Shown: positions 17,697 to 26,810, counted from the first letter of the stretch. The stretch is 64,000 nucleotides of DNA from Desulfobacca sp. (GCA_020725545.1 DYEV01000004.1:1-64000), one strand, 5' to 3'. Program-made: numbers and translations. The notes: a model not told the origin generated them from the letters alone.

Positions 17697-18830
17697 TCAG
17701 CGCCACAGACGCGACCACCAGGTCGACGGTTTCGCCGGTGTTGGGAAAACTTCCACATCTATCTCTTCTACCGCTGGCGGTTCTACAGCCGGAACCTGGG
17801 GTAAGGCCGGCGGAGCATCCCACACATCTTTTTTTCTGGCCAACAGTTCCGTCACCAGAGGGATCAGATGGTTGCTGATTTCCAAACACAGACCTTCAAC
17901 CCGGGTCAACCGACCTGACAAATCGGCGATTTCTTTTTTCAGATTGTTGTTGTTGCCCGAAAGCGTCATCTGCTCATCCTGGGCCACCAACCGGGTTTCG
18001 CTGGCCTCCTGCCCTTCGGCCTCTTCTTCCAAAGTGCCCCCCTGGGCCGCCACCACGGTGTCGATGAAGTCGGCGTCAATCTCGGTGCGGCCCTCGGCAA
18101 AGCCGGCTACCAGGGCCAGGTCACACCAAGCGTTAATCCGCCGGGGCACGCCCCGGGTGTATTCATAGATACGATCCAGAGCCGCTTCCGTAAAGATGCC
18201 GCTGCCGCCCGCCTTGTGAATGCGGAAGCGGATATATTCCTTGGTTTCCAACCGCTCAAGCGGACGGAGATGATAGTGCACGGCGATCCGTTGGGCCAAT
18301 TGGCGCAGCGCTGGGTGTTTCAATTTATCCCGCAAACCCACCTGACCCACCAGAATAACCTGCAACAAGGGGTCTTTGCCGGCTTGCAGATTGGAGAGCA
18401 GCCGCAATTCCTCCAAGGCTTCCGAACCGAGATTCTGGGCCTCGTCCACCATCAACACCACATGCTCACCCCGGGAATAGGCAGTCAACAGAAACTGATT
18501 AAAAGCTGCCAACCGAGCCGCCCGAGTACTATATCGGCCCCGCACCTCGAATTCCTGCAGCAGCAGCTCCAGGAGATCTTCAGCTCCCACAGAGGTCTGG
18601 TAGAGGACTCCCAACCGATGATTGCCGCTGTAATTTCTGATCAGGGCCTTGATCAGCGTGGTCTTGCCAGCGCCAATCTCCCCCGTGAGCACCACGAATC
18701 CCACCTTCTGGCTGATGCCATACTCCAAATAAGCCTTGGCCAGCTTATGCTGGGGGCTCAAATAGAGATAGTCAGGATCGGGGACAAGATTGAACGGGCG
18801 TTCCTTCAATCCATAAAAATCTTCATACAT
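17697..18830 (-). CDS. ExeA-like AAA ATPase, PEP-CTERM-locus type
   Basis: 377 residues. It starts with YEDFYGLKERPFNLVPDPDY, the hallmark of the ExeA/GspA-like ATPases found in EPS/PEP-CTERM loci. Walker A is GEIGAGKTT near residue 52, Walker B is VVLMVDEAQNL near 125. From about 280 the protein leaves the AAA fold: a short coiled coil (NNNNLKKEIADLSGRLTRVE) and a Pro/Val-rich tail. It probably energises or coordinates the export machinery. It is 8 bases after the tyrosine autokinase gene in the same operon. No right-locus counterpart was seen. Confidence 0.9.
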   Translation of the reverse strand: MYEDFYGLKERPFNLVPDPDYLYLSPQHKLAKAYLEYGISQKVGFVVLTGEIGAGKTTLIKALIRNYSGNHRLGVLYQTSVGAEDLLELLLQEFEVRGRYSTRAARLAAFNQFLLTAYSRGEHVVLMVDEAQNLGSEALEELRLLSNLQAGKDPLLQVILVGQVGLRDKLKHPALRQLAQRIAVHYHLRPLERLETKEYIRFRIHKAGGSGIFTEAALDRIYEYTRGVPRRINAWCDLALVAGFAEGRTEIDADFIDTVVAAQGGTLEEEAEGQEASETRLVAQDEQMTLSGNNNNLKKEIADLSGRLTRVEGLCLEISNHLIPLVTELLARKKDVWDAPPALPQVPAVEPPAVEEIDVEVFPTPAKPSTWWSRLWR

Positions 18831-18837
18831 AGGTTAT

Positions 18838-19737
18838 CTATCCGAAAAATTTCTTCCTGCGATCTGGTTGGCTGCCCTCTGAATATTCGTAATAATATGA
18901 ATCTTTATCGGTATGACGCTTAACTTTATTGACCACAAAGCCAAGAATATTAAAGTCCTTAAGCATGTTCAGGCACTGTTCAATATCCTCCCGGGCGGTA
19001 CGCCCGGCTTCCACCACCAAGACAATACCATCCACCAGCGGCGCGAAGGCCAAAGCATCGGCAAAGTTGAGAATGGGGGGGAGATCAAACAACACATAAC
19101 GGTCGGGATAGCAATGTTTCAGCTCCTGCACCAATTCTACCATCTGTGGGGATTTGATCAATTCGGCGGCATCGGCGATGGGTTTGCCGGCCGGGAGCAG
19201 CACCAGTTTGTGTATCCCCTCAGGATGAATGAGGAGTTCGGGAATCGGCACCCCGCCTTTCAGGAAATCCACCAGCCCTTTTTTCCCTGGCAGGCCAAAA
19301 TAAGCATGGATGGAAGGATTGCGTAAATCGGTATCGACGATGAGCACTGTCTGATCCACTTCCTGGGCGATGCTGATGGCCATGTTAATGGTTGTCAGGC
19401 TCTTCCCCTCGTTCGGCCGCGGTCCGGTAAACATGATGGTGTTGAGGTGATCTTTTTTGGTGCGGTGCAGGATGTGGGTACGGAGCAGTTTGTACTCCTC
19501 GGCCACTGCCGGGTAATTATCGCCGGCGATGATATACTTCTCCTTCAGGAACTGAAAATCCACCGGTATACTCTTGGTCACCGTATAGCAGATTTCCAAG
19601 GATGCACCCGTTGCGCCCAAATTGCCGACCACCGGCAGGGGCCTCTGCCCCTCCGGCTTGGCAGGGGTTTGGGGGACGGCGGGTTCTTGCTGCCGCGTTG
19701 CTTTGGCCCGTTCCAAGGCCTTGTCAATAAAACTCAA
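18838..19737 (-). CDS. CpsD/CapB-type tyrosine autokinase, copy 1
   Basis: About 299 residues, BY-kinase that phosphorylates its own C-terminal tyrosines and controls the Wzz partner. Walker A is GPRPNEGKSLTT, Walker A' VLIVDTDLRNPS, Walker B YVLFDLPPIL. The tail has a tyrosine cluster, DSYYYEYSEG. The start is taken as TTG at 19737, 7-8 bases after GGGAGGAAG; the open frame runs upstream to a GTG at 19752 but would then contain the ribosome binding site. It lies between the Wzz-like gene and the ExeA-like ATPase gene. The right-locus paralogue is at 37621-38541. Confidence 0.9.
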   Translation of the reverse strand: MSFIDKALERAKATRQQEPAVPQTPAKPEGQRPLPVVGNLGATGASLEICYTVTKSIPVDFQFLKEKYIIAGDNYPAVAEEYKLLRTHILHRTKKDHLNTIMFTGPRPNEGKSLTTINMAISIAQEVDQTVLIVDTDLRNPSIHAYFGLPGKKGLVDFLKGGVPIPELLIHPEGIHKLVLLPAGKPIADAAELIKSPQMVELVQELKHCYPDRYVLFDLPPILNFADALAFAPLVDGIVLVVEAGRTAREDIEQCLNMLKDFNILGFVVNKVKRHTDKDSYYYEYSEGSQPDRRKKFFG

Positions 19738-19798
19738 GATGCTTCCTCCCACTTAGGTGGCTCATTGCTTCCGGAGGCCATACCTACCCACGTTTTTA

Positions 19799-21541
19799 TC
19801 AAGAATACTTATTGATCAATCGGAGCAATTGGGCTGTCAGGACCCATAAATCCCGATAGAAAAAATGGACCAGCACAAGAATAAACAGGATTGACCCACA
19901 GGTAACCGCGGTGATCAACCGGCGCCGTTTTTTTATCTGTTGAGCTGCAGTCGGGGACTGCATCAGACTGATGCTCCCCAAAACCGGCAGATCGGTGAGC
20001 CAACCCAACTCATCGGCATCTTTAATGGAATGATCCAGGTGATCGGTCAGCAGGACCAGCCCCACGCCAGAGGCCAGACCAAGGAGTAAGCCGGCCGCAG
20101 CAATCAACAGCCGATTGGGCGAGACCGGCTTTTCCGGATAGCTGGCCGGGTCAATGAGCGTGAACTTTTCAGCCTTCTGATGTTCCTCCATACCTTCGGC
20201 AATGCGGGAGGTCAACAGCTTGTTCATGACTTCCATCTGTTTGCTCTGGGCGTTCTGATAATCTCGCAGCAAGGCCGCATATTCTGACTCGATCTTAGGA
20301 GTGTCCTCCAGGCGTTGGCGATACATCCGGAGTTTTTGCCGCATCTCCTCCTGCTGCCGGAGGCGCAGGGCAATCTCGTTGTCAATGCTTTGGATCTGAC
20401 TTCTCAGGCCGATATAGGCCGGATTATTCGGATCCCGCACTTGGGGAAGCGGTGCCATCGCCGCGGCATCACCCTCGGCCTCCAGACTGGCAATCTCTTT
20501 CCGCAGCCGTTTGATATCCGGATGGTCCGGCGACAGATTCCCTTTGCTGGCCAACTCCGCCCGCAGCTGCGTCAATTTCTGCCGGCGCACCGAAGCCTGA
20601 CCACCCTGGGCGCTCACCACTTTTTCCAGTTCGGCGATCTCCCGTTTGATCTTCTTGACATCGGGATGATCCGGCGATACCCTGGCTGACAAGGAGGATA
20701 GTGCTACTTGCAGCATGTAGAGCCGGGCTTTGGGATCCAGGGTCGCTTCCTGCCCGACGACCGGCAGGTCGGGATTGATCGTGGCAATCTGGCCCTCCAA
20801 GTAGGCCTTCCGGTCTTGGGCAGCCCTGATCTGGAGTTCCAACTGTTTGATCTCGTTTTCCAGACGTTCGGCCTGAGCCATGTTATGGCCTTTTAATTCC
20901 GGTAGAGAACCTTCATGCGCCTGTTTAAACTTCGCGATCTGCTCGCCGATGATCTTGATCCGTTCCTCTAACCCTTGCAGTTCAGCTTCCAGAAACTTCG
21001 TGGTCGTCTCGGCTTTTTCCTGGCGGTCTTTCAAATTCTGCTCCAAATATAAGGAAGCCAAATGCCCCGCCACTTTCTGGACCTTGCCAGGGTTATCCCC
21101 CCGGTAGGAAATGGTAAAGGCAATGGTCATGCCCTCCTTGCCCCGGCCCTTTTTTCCTTTATCAGTCATGTCGGCACTAATGGTCTGCAGATTGATATTG
21201 TTCCGCATTTTTTCGATTATTTCTTCTTGGGTGTATTTATTCAGCAAATCTTTGTAAAGGTCAAACTGTTTGATCGTTTCCCAAAGTCTCGTGCGAGAAA
21301 GGATCTGCTGCGTAATACTCTGAATACGTTGATCGGCAAACCCGGTGACGGTGGTCCGGACAAAATCCGGCGGGATCTGTTGTTCCTCAATCAAGATCGT
21401 GGAACTCGATTCATATACCGACGGCAAAAGCAAGGCTACCGTCACACTCAGCAAAAAAATAAGGACCGCCGGAATGATCAATAACCATTTCTTATTTTTA
21501 AAAAGATTAAAAAAGTATTTTATATCCTTTTGCTTTTCCAT
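19799..21541 (-). CDS. Wzz/GumC-type polysaccharide chain-length protein, copy 1
   Basis: 580 residues, PEP-CTERM-locus branch of polysaccharide co-polymerases. Transmembrane segment near 20-42 (LLIIPAVLIFLLSVTVALLL), long periplasmic coiled coil (about 170-460) and a second segment near 480-500 (RLLIAAAGLLLGLASGVGLV) followed by DHLDHSIKDADEL. A third hydrophobic stretch (AVTCGSILFILVLVHFF) near 545 is shared with the paralogue at 35852-37621. It sets chain length with the autokinase encoded next. The sequence SVYESSSTILIEEQQIPPDF after the first helix is the Wzz signature and nearly identical in the paralogue. Confidence 0.92.
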   Translation of the reverse strand: MEKQKDIKYFFNLFKNKKWLLIIPAVLIFLLSVTVALLLPSVYESSSTILIEEQQIPPDFVRTTVTGFADQRIQSITQQILSRTRLWETIKQFDLYKDLLNKYTQEEIIEKMRNNINLQTISADMTDKGKKGRGKEGMTIAFTISYRGDNPGKVQKVAGHLASLYLEQNLKDRQEKAETTTKFLEAELQGLEERIKIIGEQIAKFKQAHEGSLPELKGHNMAQAERLENEIKQLELQIRAAQDRKAYLEGQIATINPDLPVVGQEATLDPKARLYMLQVALSSLSARVSPDHPDVKKIKREIAELEKVVSAQGGQASVRRQKLTQLRAELASKGNLSPDHPDIKRLRKEIASLEAEGDAAAMAPLPQVRDPNNPAYIGLRSQIQSIDNEIALRLRQQEEMRQKLRMYRQRLEDTPKIESEYAALLRDYQNAQSKQMEVMNKLLTSRIAEGMEEHQKAEKFTLIDPASYPEKPVSPNRLLIAAAGLLLGLASGVGLVLLTDHLDHSIKDADELGWLTDLPVLGSISLMQSPTAAQQIKKRRRLITAVTCGSILFILVLVHFFYRDLWVLTAQLLRLINKYS

Positions 21542-21576
21542 AATGAAAACCTATATTGCTAATTAATTATATTAAG

Positions 21577-22791
21577 TTAGTAATGTAAGGGAGTTGCATA
21601 ATTAAAGGTTAACCAGACATCGTTGACGGGATAACTATAACTGGTAGTTCCCGAGACAGTTCGATATGAAAAAGCATAATACGCTCCCACCGATGCCTTT
21701 TCGGTCAGTTTATAGCTCAGTCCCGGCCGGATCCCATAATACACCGAATTGTAATCGCTGCCGGGATTCGTAATGGTGGAGGTATAGACGTAGGGATTGA
21801 CAGATAAATTCAGGCGCTCGGTAAGAGCCTGACTGACGTTCAAGTTAAAATTGTTGTATTGCGATTGATTGCCATAGGCATTGGCCGATTGACTGCGCAC
21901 ATAATTCAACCCCAGGGAACCGGTCTGCCAACGGTAATTGGCCCCCAGAGTAACAAACGGTGATACCGAGGAACTGGTTTGGGACTGTTGCCGCAACTCC
22001 AAAAAACCGGTAAAAGTATTCGCCGCTAAGACCCGGGTGTCTGATTTGATCCGGTTGATATTCAGCCCCCCCAGGAAGTTTATGTCCCATTTTTCCATAT
22101 ACTTGTGACTAAAGCCAAGCTGCGGTCCCAAAGCCGCCGTGGTGTTATTATTACTGTATTTATAAAAAGAGGCAGTTAGCCTGCTTAACAGTGTTGTTTT
22201 TTCATTCAAGATATAGTCAAAACCATGGGTCAGACTATGCCCTTCGTAATTGTTATAATTGCGCCCCTCACGAGCCTGATAATCCACCAGATTAAACCCG
22301 TAATTGAGCGACGTAGACCAGCGTTCCGTCAGGAAATACGAGAGTCCCGGATTTGCGGCAACCGACGTTCTGGTCTGCCGATTGATCACTGTCCCCGAAG
22401 CCTGGAGCTCTTCCGTGGCCGTGGAGTCGGTGATGAAAGCAGTGGCCAAGTTTAATCCCAGACGGGGGGTCAGCTTGTGGCTGGCCAGAAAACTGTAATA
22501 TTGATTGATCCGATCCAATTCGCTGTTATGAAAGTAATGTAATCCCAATAATGCTAATGTTCCCTGAAATAGCGTTATTTCGGTATTGTAGCTCAGAGAT
22601 ATATTCGGCCGGACCGAGGCAATGTAATCTGACTGGACATTTCTCGGCGCATTGTTAATATTACTTAAATACTGCCCTTTCAGCTCGATGGCCGGCGTCA
22701 CTATCCAGTCGGCACTCAGCCCCGCCGTGCTCCCCCCCAAAATCAGACACACGGCCCACAGGCATCCACAAAACCTTCTCCCCCTCACCAT
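21577..22791 (-). CDS. Outer-membrane beta-barrel protein of the EPS/PEP-CTERM locus
   Basis: 404 residues with a signal peptide (about 1-27, cleavage near GLSADW) and then alternating short amphipathic strands with many Tyr/Asn/Thr, ending in an aromatic strand (DVWLTFNYATPLHY) as expected for a barrel. Proteins of this kind accompany the exporter in PEP-CTERM loci. It may be the outer-membrane pore or an accessory barrel for EPS passage. It follows the exporter lipoprotein gene by about 20 bases and precedes the Wzz gene by 35. No right-locus copy was seen. Assignment rests on fold-like pattern and position, not a catalytic motif. Confidence 0.8.
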   Translation of the reverse strand: MVRGRRFCGCLWAVCLILGGSTAGLSADWIVTPAIELKGQYLSNINNAPRNVQSDYIASVRPNISLSYNTEITLFQGTLALLGLHYFHNSELDRINQYYSFLASHKLTPRLGLNLATAFITDSTATEELQASGTVINRQTRTSVAANPGLSYFLTERWSTSLNYGFNLVDYQAREGRNYNNYEGHSLTHGFDYILNEKTTLLSRLTASFYKYSNNNTTAALGPQLGFSHKYMEKWDINFLGGLNINRIKSDTRVLAANTFTGFLELRQQSQTSSSVSPFVTLGANYRWQTGSLGLNYVRSQSANAYGNQSQYNNFNLNVSQALTERLNLSVNPYVYTSTITNPGSDYNSVYYGIRPGLSYKLTEKASVGAYYAFSYRTVSGTTSYSYPVNDVWLTFNYATPLHY

Positions 22792-22812
22792 GACGTCTCC
22801 CCTTTACGGCAC

Positions 22813-23427
22813 CTATGGCACCACGACCACATCCCCGGGTTGCAGGATAATATCCTGGCTCAGCCACTGTCCCTTTGAGACTTCTTTATAATTAAACTGA
22901 TGAATCTCGTCGACACCTCCTTTCTTGCGGACGACTTTGATGGCCTTGGGGGAAGCAAAAGGCGTTAATCCACCCGCCATGGCTATGGCCTGCAAAACCG
23001 AGGTCGGCCGGCCCACCAAAAATTCCCCCGGTTTATTCACTTTGCCGGTAACATAAAATTTATAGGATTGGGCCTTGACCAAAATGACCGTTACCGCCGC
23101 ATCGGTGACAAATTTCTCCAAACGCTTGGAAATCTCCTCCTGAATCTGCTTTACCGTTTTGCCGGCCGCACGCACCTCCCCGATGAGCGGATAAAATACC
23201 GTGCCGTCAGGTTGGACCACCAGGGTCTTGGTCATGTCAGGTTCTTTCCAGACCGTTACCTCGATGACATCCTCCGGCCCCAATTGGTAGCGCTCCTGGT
23301 CCGGCGGGGATACCTCTGCCGCCGCGGCTTGCGCCTCGACCATCGGACTGACCCGATAGCTACAACCCAAGATACCCCATGAAATAGCGATCACGACAAC
23401 CACCAGCACTCTCTGCCATTCTTTCAT
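22813..23427 (-). CDS. Wza-like polysaccharide export lipoprotein
   Basis: About 204 residues. Start ATG at 23427 is preceded by AAAGGGGGAAG, and the first residues form a lipoprotein signal with lipobox ILGC. The mature part has the poly-export domain (YQLGPEDVIEVTVWKEPDMT, then VVQPDGTVFYPLIGEV) and a SLBB-like domain (YKFYVTGKVNKPGEF). Such proteins form the outer-membrane/periplasmic EPS conduit. It is the first gene of the left locus and is preceded by a sigma-54 promoter. It is the only exporter of this type in the window, so the right locus probably shares it. Confidence 0.92.
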   Translation of the reverse strand: MKEWQRVLVVVVIAISWGILGCSYRVSPMVEAQAAAAEVSPPDQERYQLGPEDVIEVTVWKEPDMTKTLVVQPDGTVFYPLIGEVRAAGKTVKQIQEEISKRLEKFVTDAAVTVILVKAQSYKFYVTGKVNKPGEFLVGRPTSVLQAIAMAGGLTPFASPKAIKVVRKKGGVDEIHQFNYKEVSKGQWLSQDIILQPGDVVVVP

Positions 23428-23514
23428 GTTCTTCCCCCTTTGCAGACACCTCGCTCGCCCAAACCATCCCTTTGGTCTCATTCGTGGTCAGCCCGCACTC
23501 CCAATCTTTAATAT

Positions 23515-23529
23515 GCAAATTATGAGCCA
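23515..23529 (-). promoter_or_regulatory. Sigma-54 promoter (-24/-12), exporter operon
   Basis: Minus strand TGGCTCATAATTTGC followed by A. It keeps the invariant GG and GC with correct 10-base spacing and a consensus TTGCA -12 element. The expected transcript starts near 23503, about 75 bases before the exporter ATG. Confidence 0.75.
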
Positions 23530-23667
23530 AAATGGCAAAAAAAACCTTATGTCGCCGATCTTACTTGCCCCATCATACCATACCCACCAAAAATCTGTGG
23601 CCAAATTTTAATGCCCAGTGAATCCGGCCACAGGACGCAAGGGGGGTTATGTATCCCATCGGCACAA

Positions 23668-23706
23668 TGTTCCAAAATATAAACATCGGATTCAAAATTT
23701 TTAACT
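23668..23706. promoter_or_regulatory. Tandem activator-binding sites (21-bp spacing)
   Basis: TGTTCCAAAATATAAACA (23668-23685) and GATTCAAAATTTTTAACT (23689-23706) match the palindrome TGTTCARATAAYTGAACA at 13 and 11 of 18 positions. They start exactly 21 bp apart and lie 139-177 bp upstream of the -24 element, the normal place for a sigma-54 enhancer-binding protein. Confidence 0.5.
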
Positions 23707-23793
23707 TTGCGGCCCTTCCATGGCCAACGTATCTGCCTAACTGCAGAATTTCTCCTATCTGGTCGCTGTCTTGTCCTCGCCGCCTAACATTCC

Positions 23794-23811
23794 TGTTCAA
23801 TTATTTGAACA
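23794..23811. promoter_or_regulatory. Perfect palindromic activator site
   Basis: TGTTCAATTATTTGAACA: 7-base arms around TTAT. On the minus strand it reads TGTTCAAATAATTGAACA and is followed by GG, as in the sites near 35708 and 32851. Confidence 0.6.
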
Positions 23812-23895
23812 TGAATGCCCGGCCAGCGCCTCCTGGCCACGATCAGTATTCCCCAGCATGCACCTCTTGCGTGGCCAGGGTCCCGGTGCTTTGGG

Positions 23896-24873
23896 TTAAA
23901 AGCGTACCACCTTGCGGATGGCTCGGCTGACCCGCCCGGCGTCCGGCAGGTAGTGATCTTCCAGCTTTAACAGGGGGACAATGGTATCAAACCCCGTGAC
24001 CCGCTCCAGGGGGGCCGCCAAAGACAAAAACGCCTTTTCCTGAATTCGGGCCATGATCTCCGCCCCCAAACCACAGGTGCGGCAGGCCTCATGGACGATG
24101 ACCCCCCGGCCGGTTTTCCGGATCGAGGCCACAATGGTCTCGTCATCCAGCGGTGCTATGGTCCGCAGGTCGATAACTTCCGCAGCTATACCCTCTTCAG
24201 CCACCAACTCCGCAGCCCGCACCGCCTCGCGCACCATGGACCCCCAAGCCACCACTGTCACCGCGTCCCCTTCCCGGACTACTTTTGCTGTTGCCAAAGG
24301 CACTGTGTAGTCGCCCTCGGGCACCTCTTCCCGGATGGCCCGATAAATCCGTTTGGGCTCGAGGAATACCACCGGGTCGGGGTCCCGTAGGGCTGCCAGC
24401 AACAGACCTTTGGCATCGTAGGGGGTGGAGGGAATCACCACTTTGAGACCCGGCAGGTGTGCCAATATGGCTTCGGTGCTCTCCGAATGATGTTCCGGGG
24501 CATGGATACCGGCACCATAGGGCGCCCTGATTACGAGGGGCAGGGTGTATCGACCCCGGCTGCGGTTCCGGTAGCGGCTGACGTGGCAGATGATCTGATC
24601 CAACGCAGCTGGCAAGAAACCCATGAATTGGATCTCCGGCACCGGTTTAAAGCCCCCCAGGGCCAACCCGATGGACGTGCCGACGATGGCCGCTTCGGCC
24701 AGAGGGGTATCCACTACCCGATCAGGACCGAAAAGCGCCTGCAAGCCGTCGGTCACCCGAAAAACCCCGCCAAGACGACCCACATCTTCGCCTAAGATGA
24801 TAATACTTTCATCCTGGGTCATCTCTTCTTTCAGGGCCAGATTGATGGCCTCCACCATATTGAGCTTAGCCAT
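23896..24873 (-). CDS. pdhB: 2-oxoacid dehydrogenase E1 component, beta subunit
   Basis: 325 residues, transketolase-like beta subunit of a pyruvate (or branched-chain 2-oxoacid) dehydrogenase E1. Motifs: ILGEDVGRLGGVFRVTDGL, DTPLAEAAIVG, EIQFMGFLPAALDQI and PYGAGIHAPEHHSES (catalytic His region). The C-terminal domain begins near 200. It overlaps the alpha gene by 8 bases. No lipoyl acyltransferase (E2) or dihydrolipoamide dehydrogenase (E3) gene is present here, so these must be elsewhere or the pair serves another acceptor. The 2-oxoacid specificity cannot be read with certainty. Confidence 0.92.
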   Translation of the reverse strand: MAKLNMVEAINLALKEEMTQDESIIILGEDVGRLGGVFRVTDGLQALFGPDRVVDTPLAEAAIVGTSIGLALGGFKPVPEIQFMGFLPAALDQIICHVSRYRNRSRGRYTLPLVIRAPYGAGIHAPEHHSESTEAILAHLPGLKVVIPSTPYDAKGLLLAALRDPDPVVFLEPKRIYRAIREEVPEGDYTVPLATAKVVREGDAVTVVAWGSMVREAVRAAELVAEEGIAAEVIDLRTIAPLDDETIVASIRKTGRGVIVHEACRTCGLGAEIMARIQEKAFLSLAAPLERVTGFDTIVPLLKLEDHYLPDAGRVSRAIRKVVRF

Positions 24874-25966
24874 CGGTCGGTTCTCCCCGGCCGGCCAGGA
24901 TGCGGTGTAAGTAGTCTTTTTGGAAGGCTAAATAAGGCGGCAGGGTGGCGTAGTGGTAGTCAAAGATGTCGTCAGGATTCAGGGGGATGGCGGCTTCGGC
25001 TTTTTTGGCCTCTGCCTGCACCAAGGCTCGGTAACGCTCCCAGCGTTCGGTCTCAGCCGCAGGCGTCAGCAAACCCTGCTTTTCCAAATAGAGCCGGACT
25101 CGCCGGAGGGGATCATCCGACTCCTGGGCCTTGACCTCCTCTTCTAACCGGTAGCGGCTGGGGTCGTCGGCCGTGGTATGGGGGCCCAGCCGATAGGTCT
25201 GGGCCTCGATGAACACCGGCCCCCCCCCCGACCGGGCTTGAGCTGCGGCTGCCTGGGTGGCGGCATACACCGCCAACAGATCATTGCCGTCGACCATGAC
25301 GCCGGGAAAACCATAGGCAACGGCTTTCTGGGCCAACGTTGCCGCCGCCGTTTGGGTCGAACGCGGCACCGAAATGGCATACTGATTGTTCTGACAGAAG
25401 AAAATACACGGCGTCTGGAAAACCCCGGCAAAGTTCATGGCCTCGTGGCAATCGCCCTTGGAAGTGGCCCCGTCGCCGAAGTAAATCAAAGTAACGGTCC
25501 CTTCCTTTTTGAGTTTGGCTGCCCAGGCCAACCCAACGCCGTGGGAGATCTGGGTCCCCACCGGCGCACAGATGGGCAAAACCCTGACGTTCTCGGGAAA
25601 ATGACTGCCCCATTCACTGCCCATCCAATACATGTAGATCAACGCCAGAGGCACCCCCCGCAGGAGCATGGCCCCCATCTCCCGGAACGATGGCACCAGC
25701 CAATCCCCCTCTTCCAGGACCGCAGCGCTGCCGATATTGGCTGCCTCCTGCCCCAGGGTGGGCGGGTAGGTGCCCATCCGCCCGGCCCGTTGCATGGTCA
25801 GGGCCTGCTGATCCGCCACCCGCAGGTACACCATCCTATCATAGAGATCCAGCAACCGGGCATCGCTCAGATCAGCCGGACGTAAATCCCGGCCCACCAC
25901 GTTTCCCTGGATGTCCAGAATCTCCACCCGCCGGCCGGCCAGCGGGTCAAAATCTGCCAGATTCAT
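24866..25966 (-). CDS. pdhA: 2-oxoacid dehydrogenase E1 component, alpha subunit
   Basis: About 366 residues, TPP-dependent alpha subunit. The TPP/Mg motif is YFGDGATSKGDCHEAMNFAG followed by FFCQNNQYAISVPR (GDG to NN spacing normal). GTYPPTLGQEAANIGSA and the phosphorylation-loop-like YRLGPHTTADDPSRY are typical. ATG at 25966 follows CAGGAG by the usual spacing; the GTG 15 bases upstream would place the Shine-Dalgarno inside the gene. It is the second gene of a trx-like/pdhA/pdhB unit lying between the EPS operon and the sorted-protein block. Confidence 0.92.
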   Translation of the reverse strand: MNLADFDPLAGRRVEILDIQGNVVGRDLRPADLSDARLLDLYDRMVYLRVADQQALTMQRAGRMGTYPPTLGQEAANIGSAAVLEEGDWLVPSFREMGAMLLRGVPLALIYMYWMGSEWGSHFPENVRVLPICAPVGTQISHGVGLAWAAKLKKEGTVTLIYFGDGATSKGDCHEAMNFAGVFQTPCIFFCQNNQYAISVPRSTQTAAATLAQKAVAYGFPGVMVDGNDLLAVYAATQAAAAQARSGGGPVFIEAQTYRLGPHTTADDPSRYRLEEEVKAQESDDPLRRVRLYLEKQGLLTPAAETERWERYRALVQAEAKKAEAAIPLNPDDIFDYHYATLPPYLAFQKDYLHRILAGRGEPTDG

Positions 25967-26034
25967 GGGGACTCCTGCCACCAGGCCCTATCCACTGCCC
26001 AGAGAGCCGGTAAGTCTGCAGCCATACCCCCCCG

Positions 26035-26301
26035 TTATTCCTGAGCCCATTGTTGCAAGGCTTCATAACTGGGCACGCCGCAGAGCCATTTGCCCGTGCG
26101 GGTATTATAAAAAAACGGCACGCCGCCGCAAAACCCCTGGTCATATTTTTTCAGAAGGGCCGCATTGGCTTGATTATGCCAGACTTCCAGCCTCGTGATG
26201 GTTACGCCCAGCTCCTCTTCCAACCGCGCCAGCAACGGTTCCACCTTCTTACAGTGGACACATTCAGTACCATAAAATTCCAATAGGTGATCTGCCGCCA
26301 C
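26035..26301 (-). CDS. Small thioredoxin-fold protein (CxxC)
   Basis: 88 residues from a GTG start after GGGGGGAT. It begins directly with the first beta strand, HLLEFYGTECVHCKKVEPLL, with the redox CVHC pair, and later the cis-proline region FCGGVPFFYNTRTGKW. No signal peptide, so probably cytoplasmic. It is shorter than classical thioredoxin (about 105) and resembles glutaredoxin/thioredoxin-like mini-proteins. It precedes pdhA by about 70 bases and may be cotranscribed; a redox role for the lipoyl or TPP enzyme is possible but unproven. The frame is open further upstream to 26394 without a good ribosome binding site. Confidence 0.75.
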   Translation of the reverse strand: MAADHLLEFYGTECVHCKKVEPLLARLEEELGVTITRLEVWHNQANAALLKKYDQGFCGGVPFFYNTRTGKWLCGVPSYEALQQWAQE

Positions 26302-26511
26302 AACATCCCCCCAACGAGTAACTGCTGCATACCCAAAAAAGTCCTTCCTGCCCCCACCCTGGCGACAGAGAGAGCGACTGTCATATCTTGTCAAGGGTTA
26401 ATCGGTGCTGGGGGCACCAGGGTTGAAGATCTGTTGCCATGGCATCAGCGGACGTGCCGTGCACGCCGTTACCGGCGGCCCCGGACCGCCCTCTATGACT
26501 AGAAGTTGGTG

Positions 26512-26560
26512 CCAACCCCCTCACCTCAGGCCTCTCCCCCTGCCTGAGGGAGAGGAATCT
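26512..26560. repeat. C/T-rich repeat with hairpin, left arm
   Basis: CCCCCTCACCTCAGGCCTCT and onward, with an internal stem CCTCAGGC (26524-26531) / GCCTGAGG (26542-26549). The reverse complement of 26811-26852 (ACCCTCACCCTAAGCC...GGGAGAGGGAATT) is clearly related, so the two form arms about 300 bp apart. Confidence 0.55.
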
Positions 26561-26610
26561 ATGGAATTAACAGGATATTTTCTGTCTATCAGCAAGACAC
26601 CATATCCCGC

Positions 26611-26640
26611 CAAGGGTTTTGCAACAAGTTCTAGTATCCA
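26611..26640. repeat. Interspersed repeat, copy B
   Basis: GGGTTTTGCAACAAGTTCTA, the same core as 14469-14490 (GGTTTTGCAACAATCTCTAG). Confidence 0.5.
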
Positions 26641-26697
26641 TCCAACAAGTCTTGAATCCTTCCCCCTGTGGCGCGGGAAAAGAGATAAGCCACTAGT

Positions 26698-26765
26698 CGC
26701 AGCCTTTAGGCTGCGCCACGGTAACCCACGGGCTTGATGCTATTTTTCGCAGGCTGAAGCCTGCG
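26698..26765. repeat. Two REP-like hairpins
   Basis: CGCAGCCTTTAGGCTGCG (26698-26715) and CGCAGGCTGAAGCCTGCG (26748-26765) are near-identical 8-bp stems with 2-base loops, 32 bases apart. Such GCAGGCT/AGCCTGC palindromes recur in intergenic DNA of many environmental bacteria. Confidence 0.7.
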
Positions 26766-26810
26766 GTCACAGCGCCCCCCATCAATAGCGAACCGACCGG
26801 AAAGCCTTGA

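Larger units (their letters stand above)
23482..23895. other. Regulatory intergenic region before the EPS operon
   Basis: 414 bases without a supported gene, between the end of the E1 beta gene and the exporter gene. It holds the sigma-54 promoter (23515-23529), a tandem pair of putative activator sites (23668-23706) and a perfect palindrome of the same motif (23794-23811). Confidence 0.7.
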
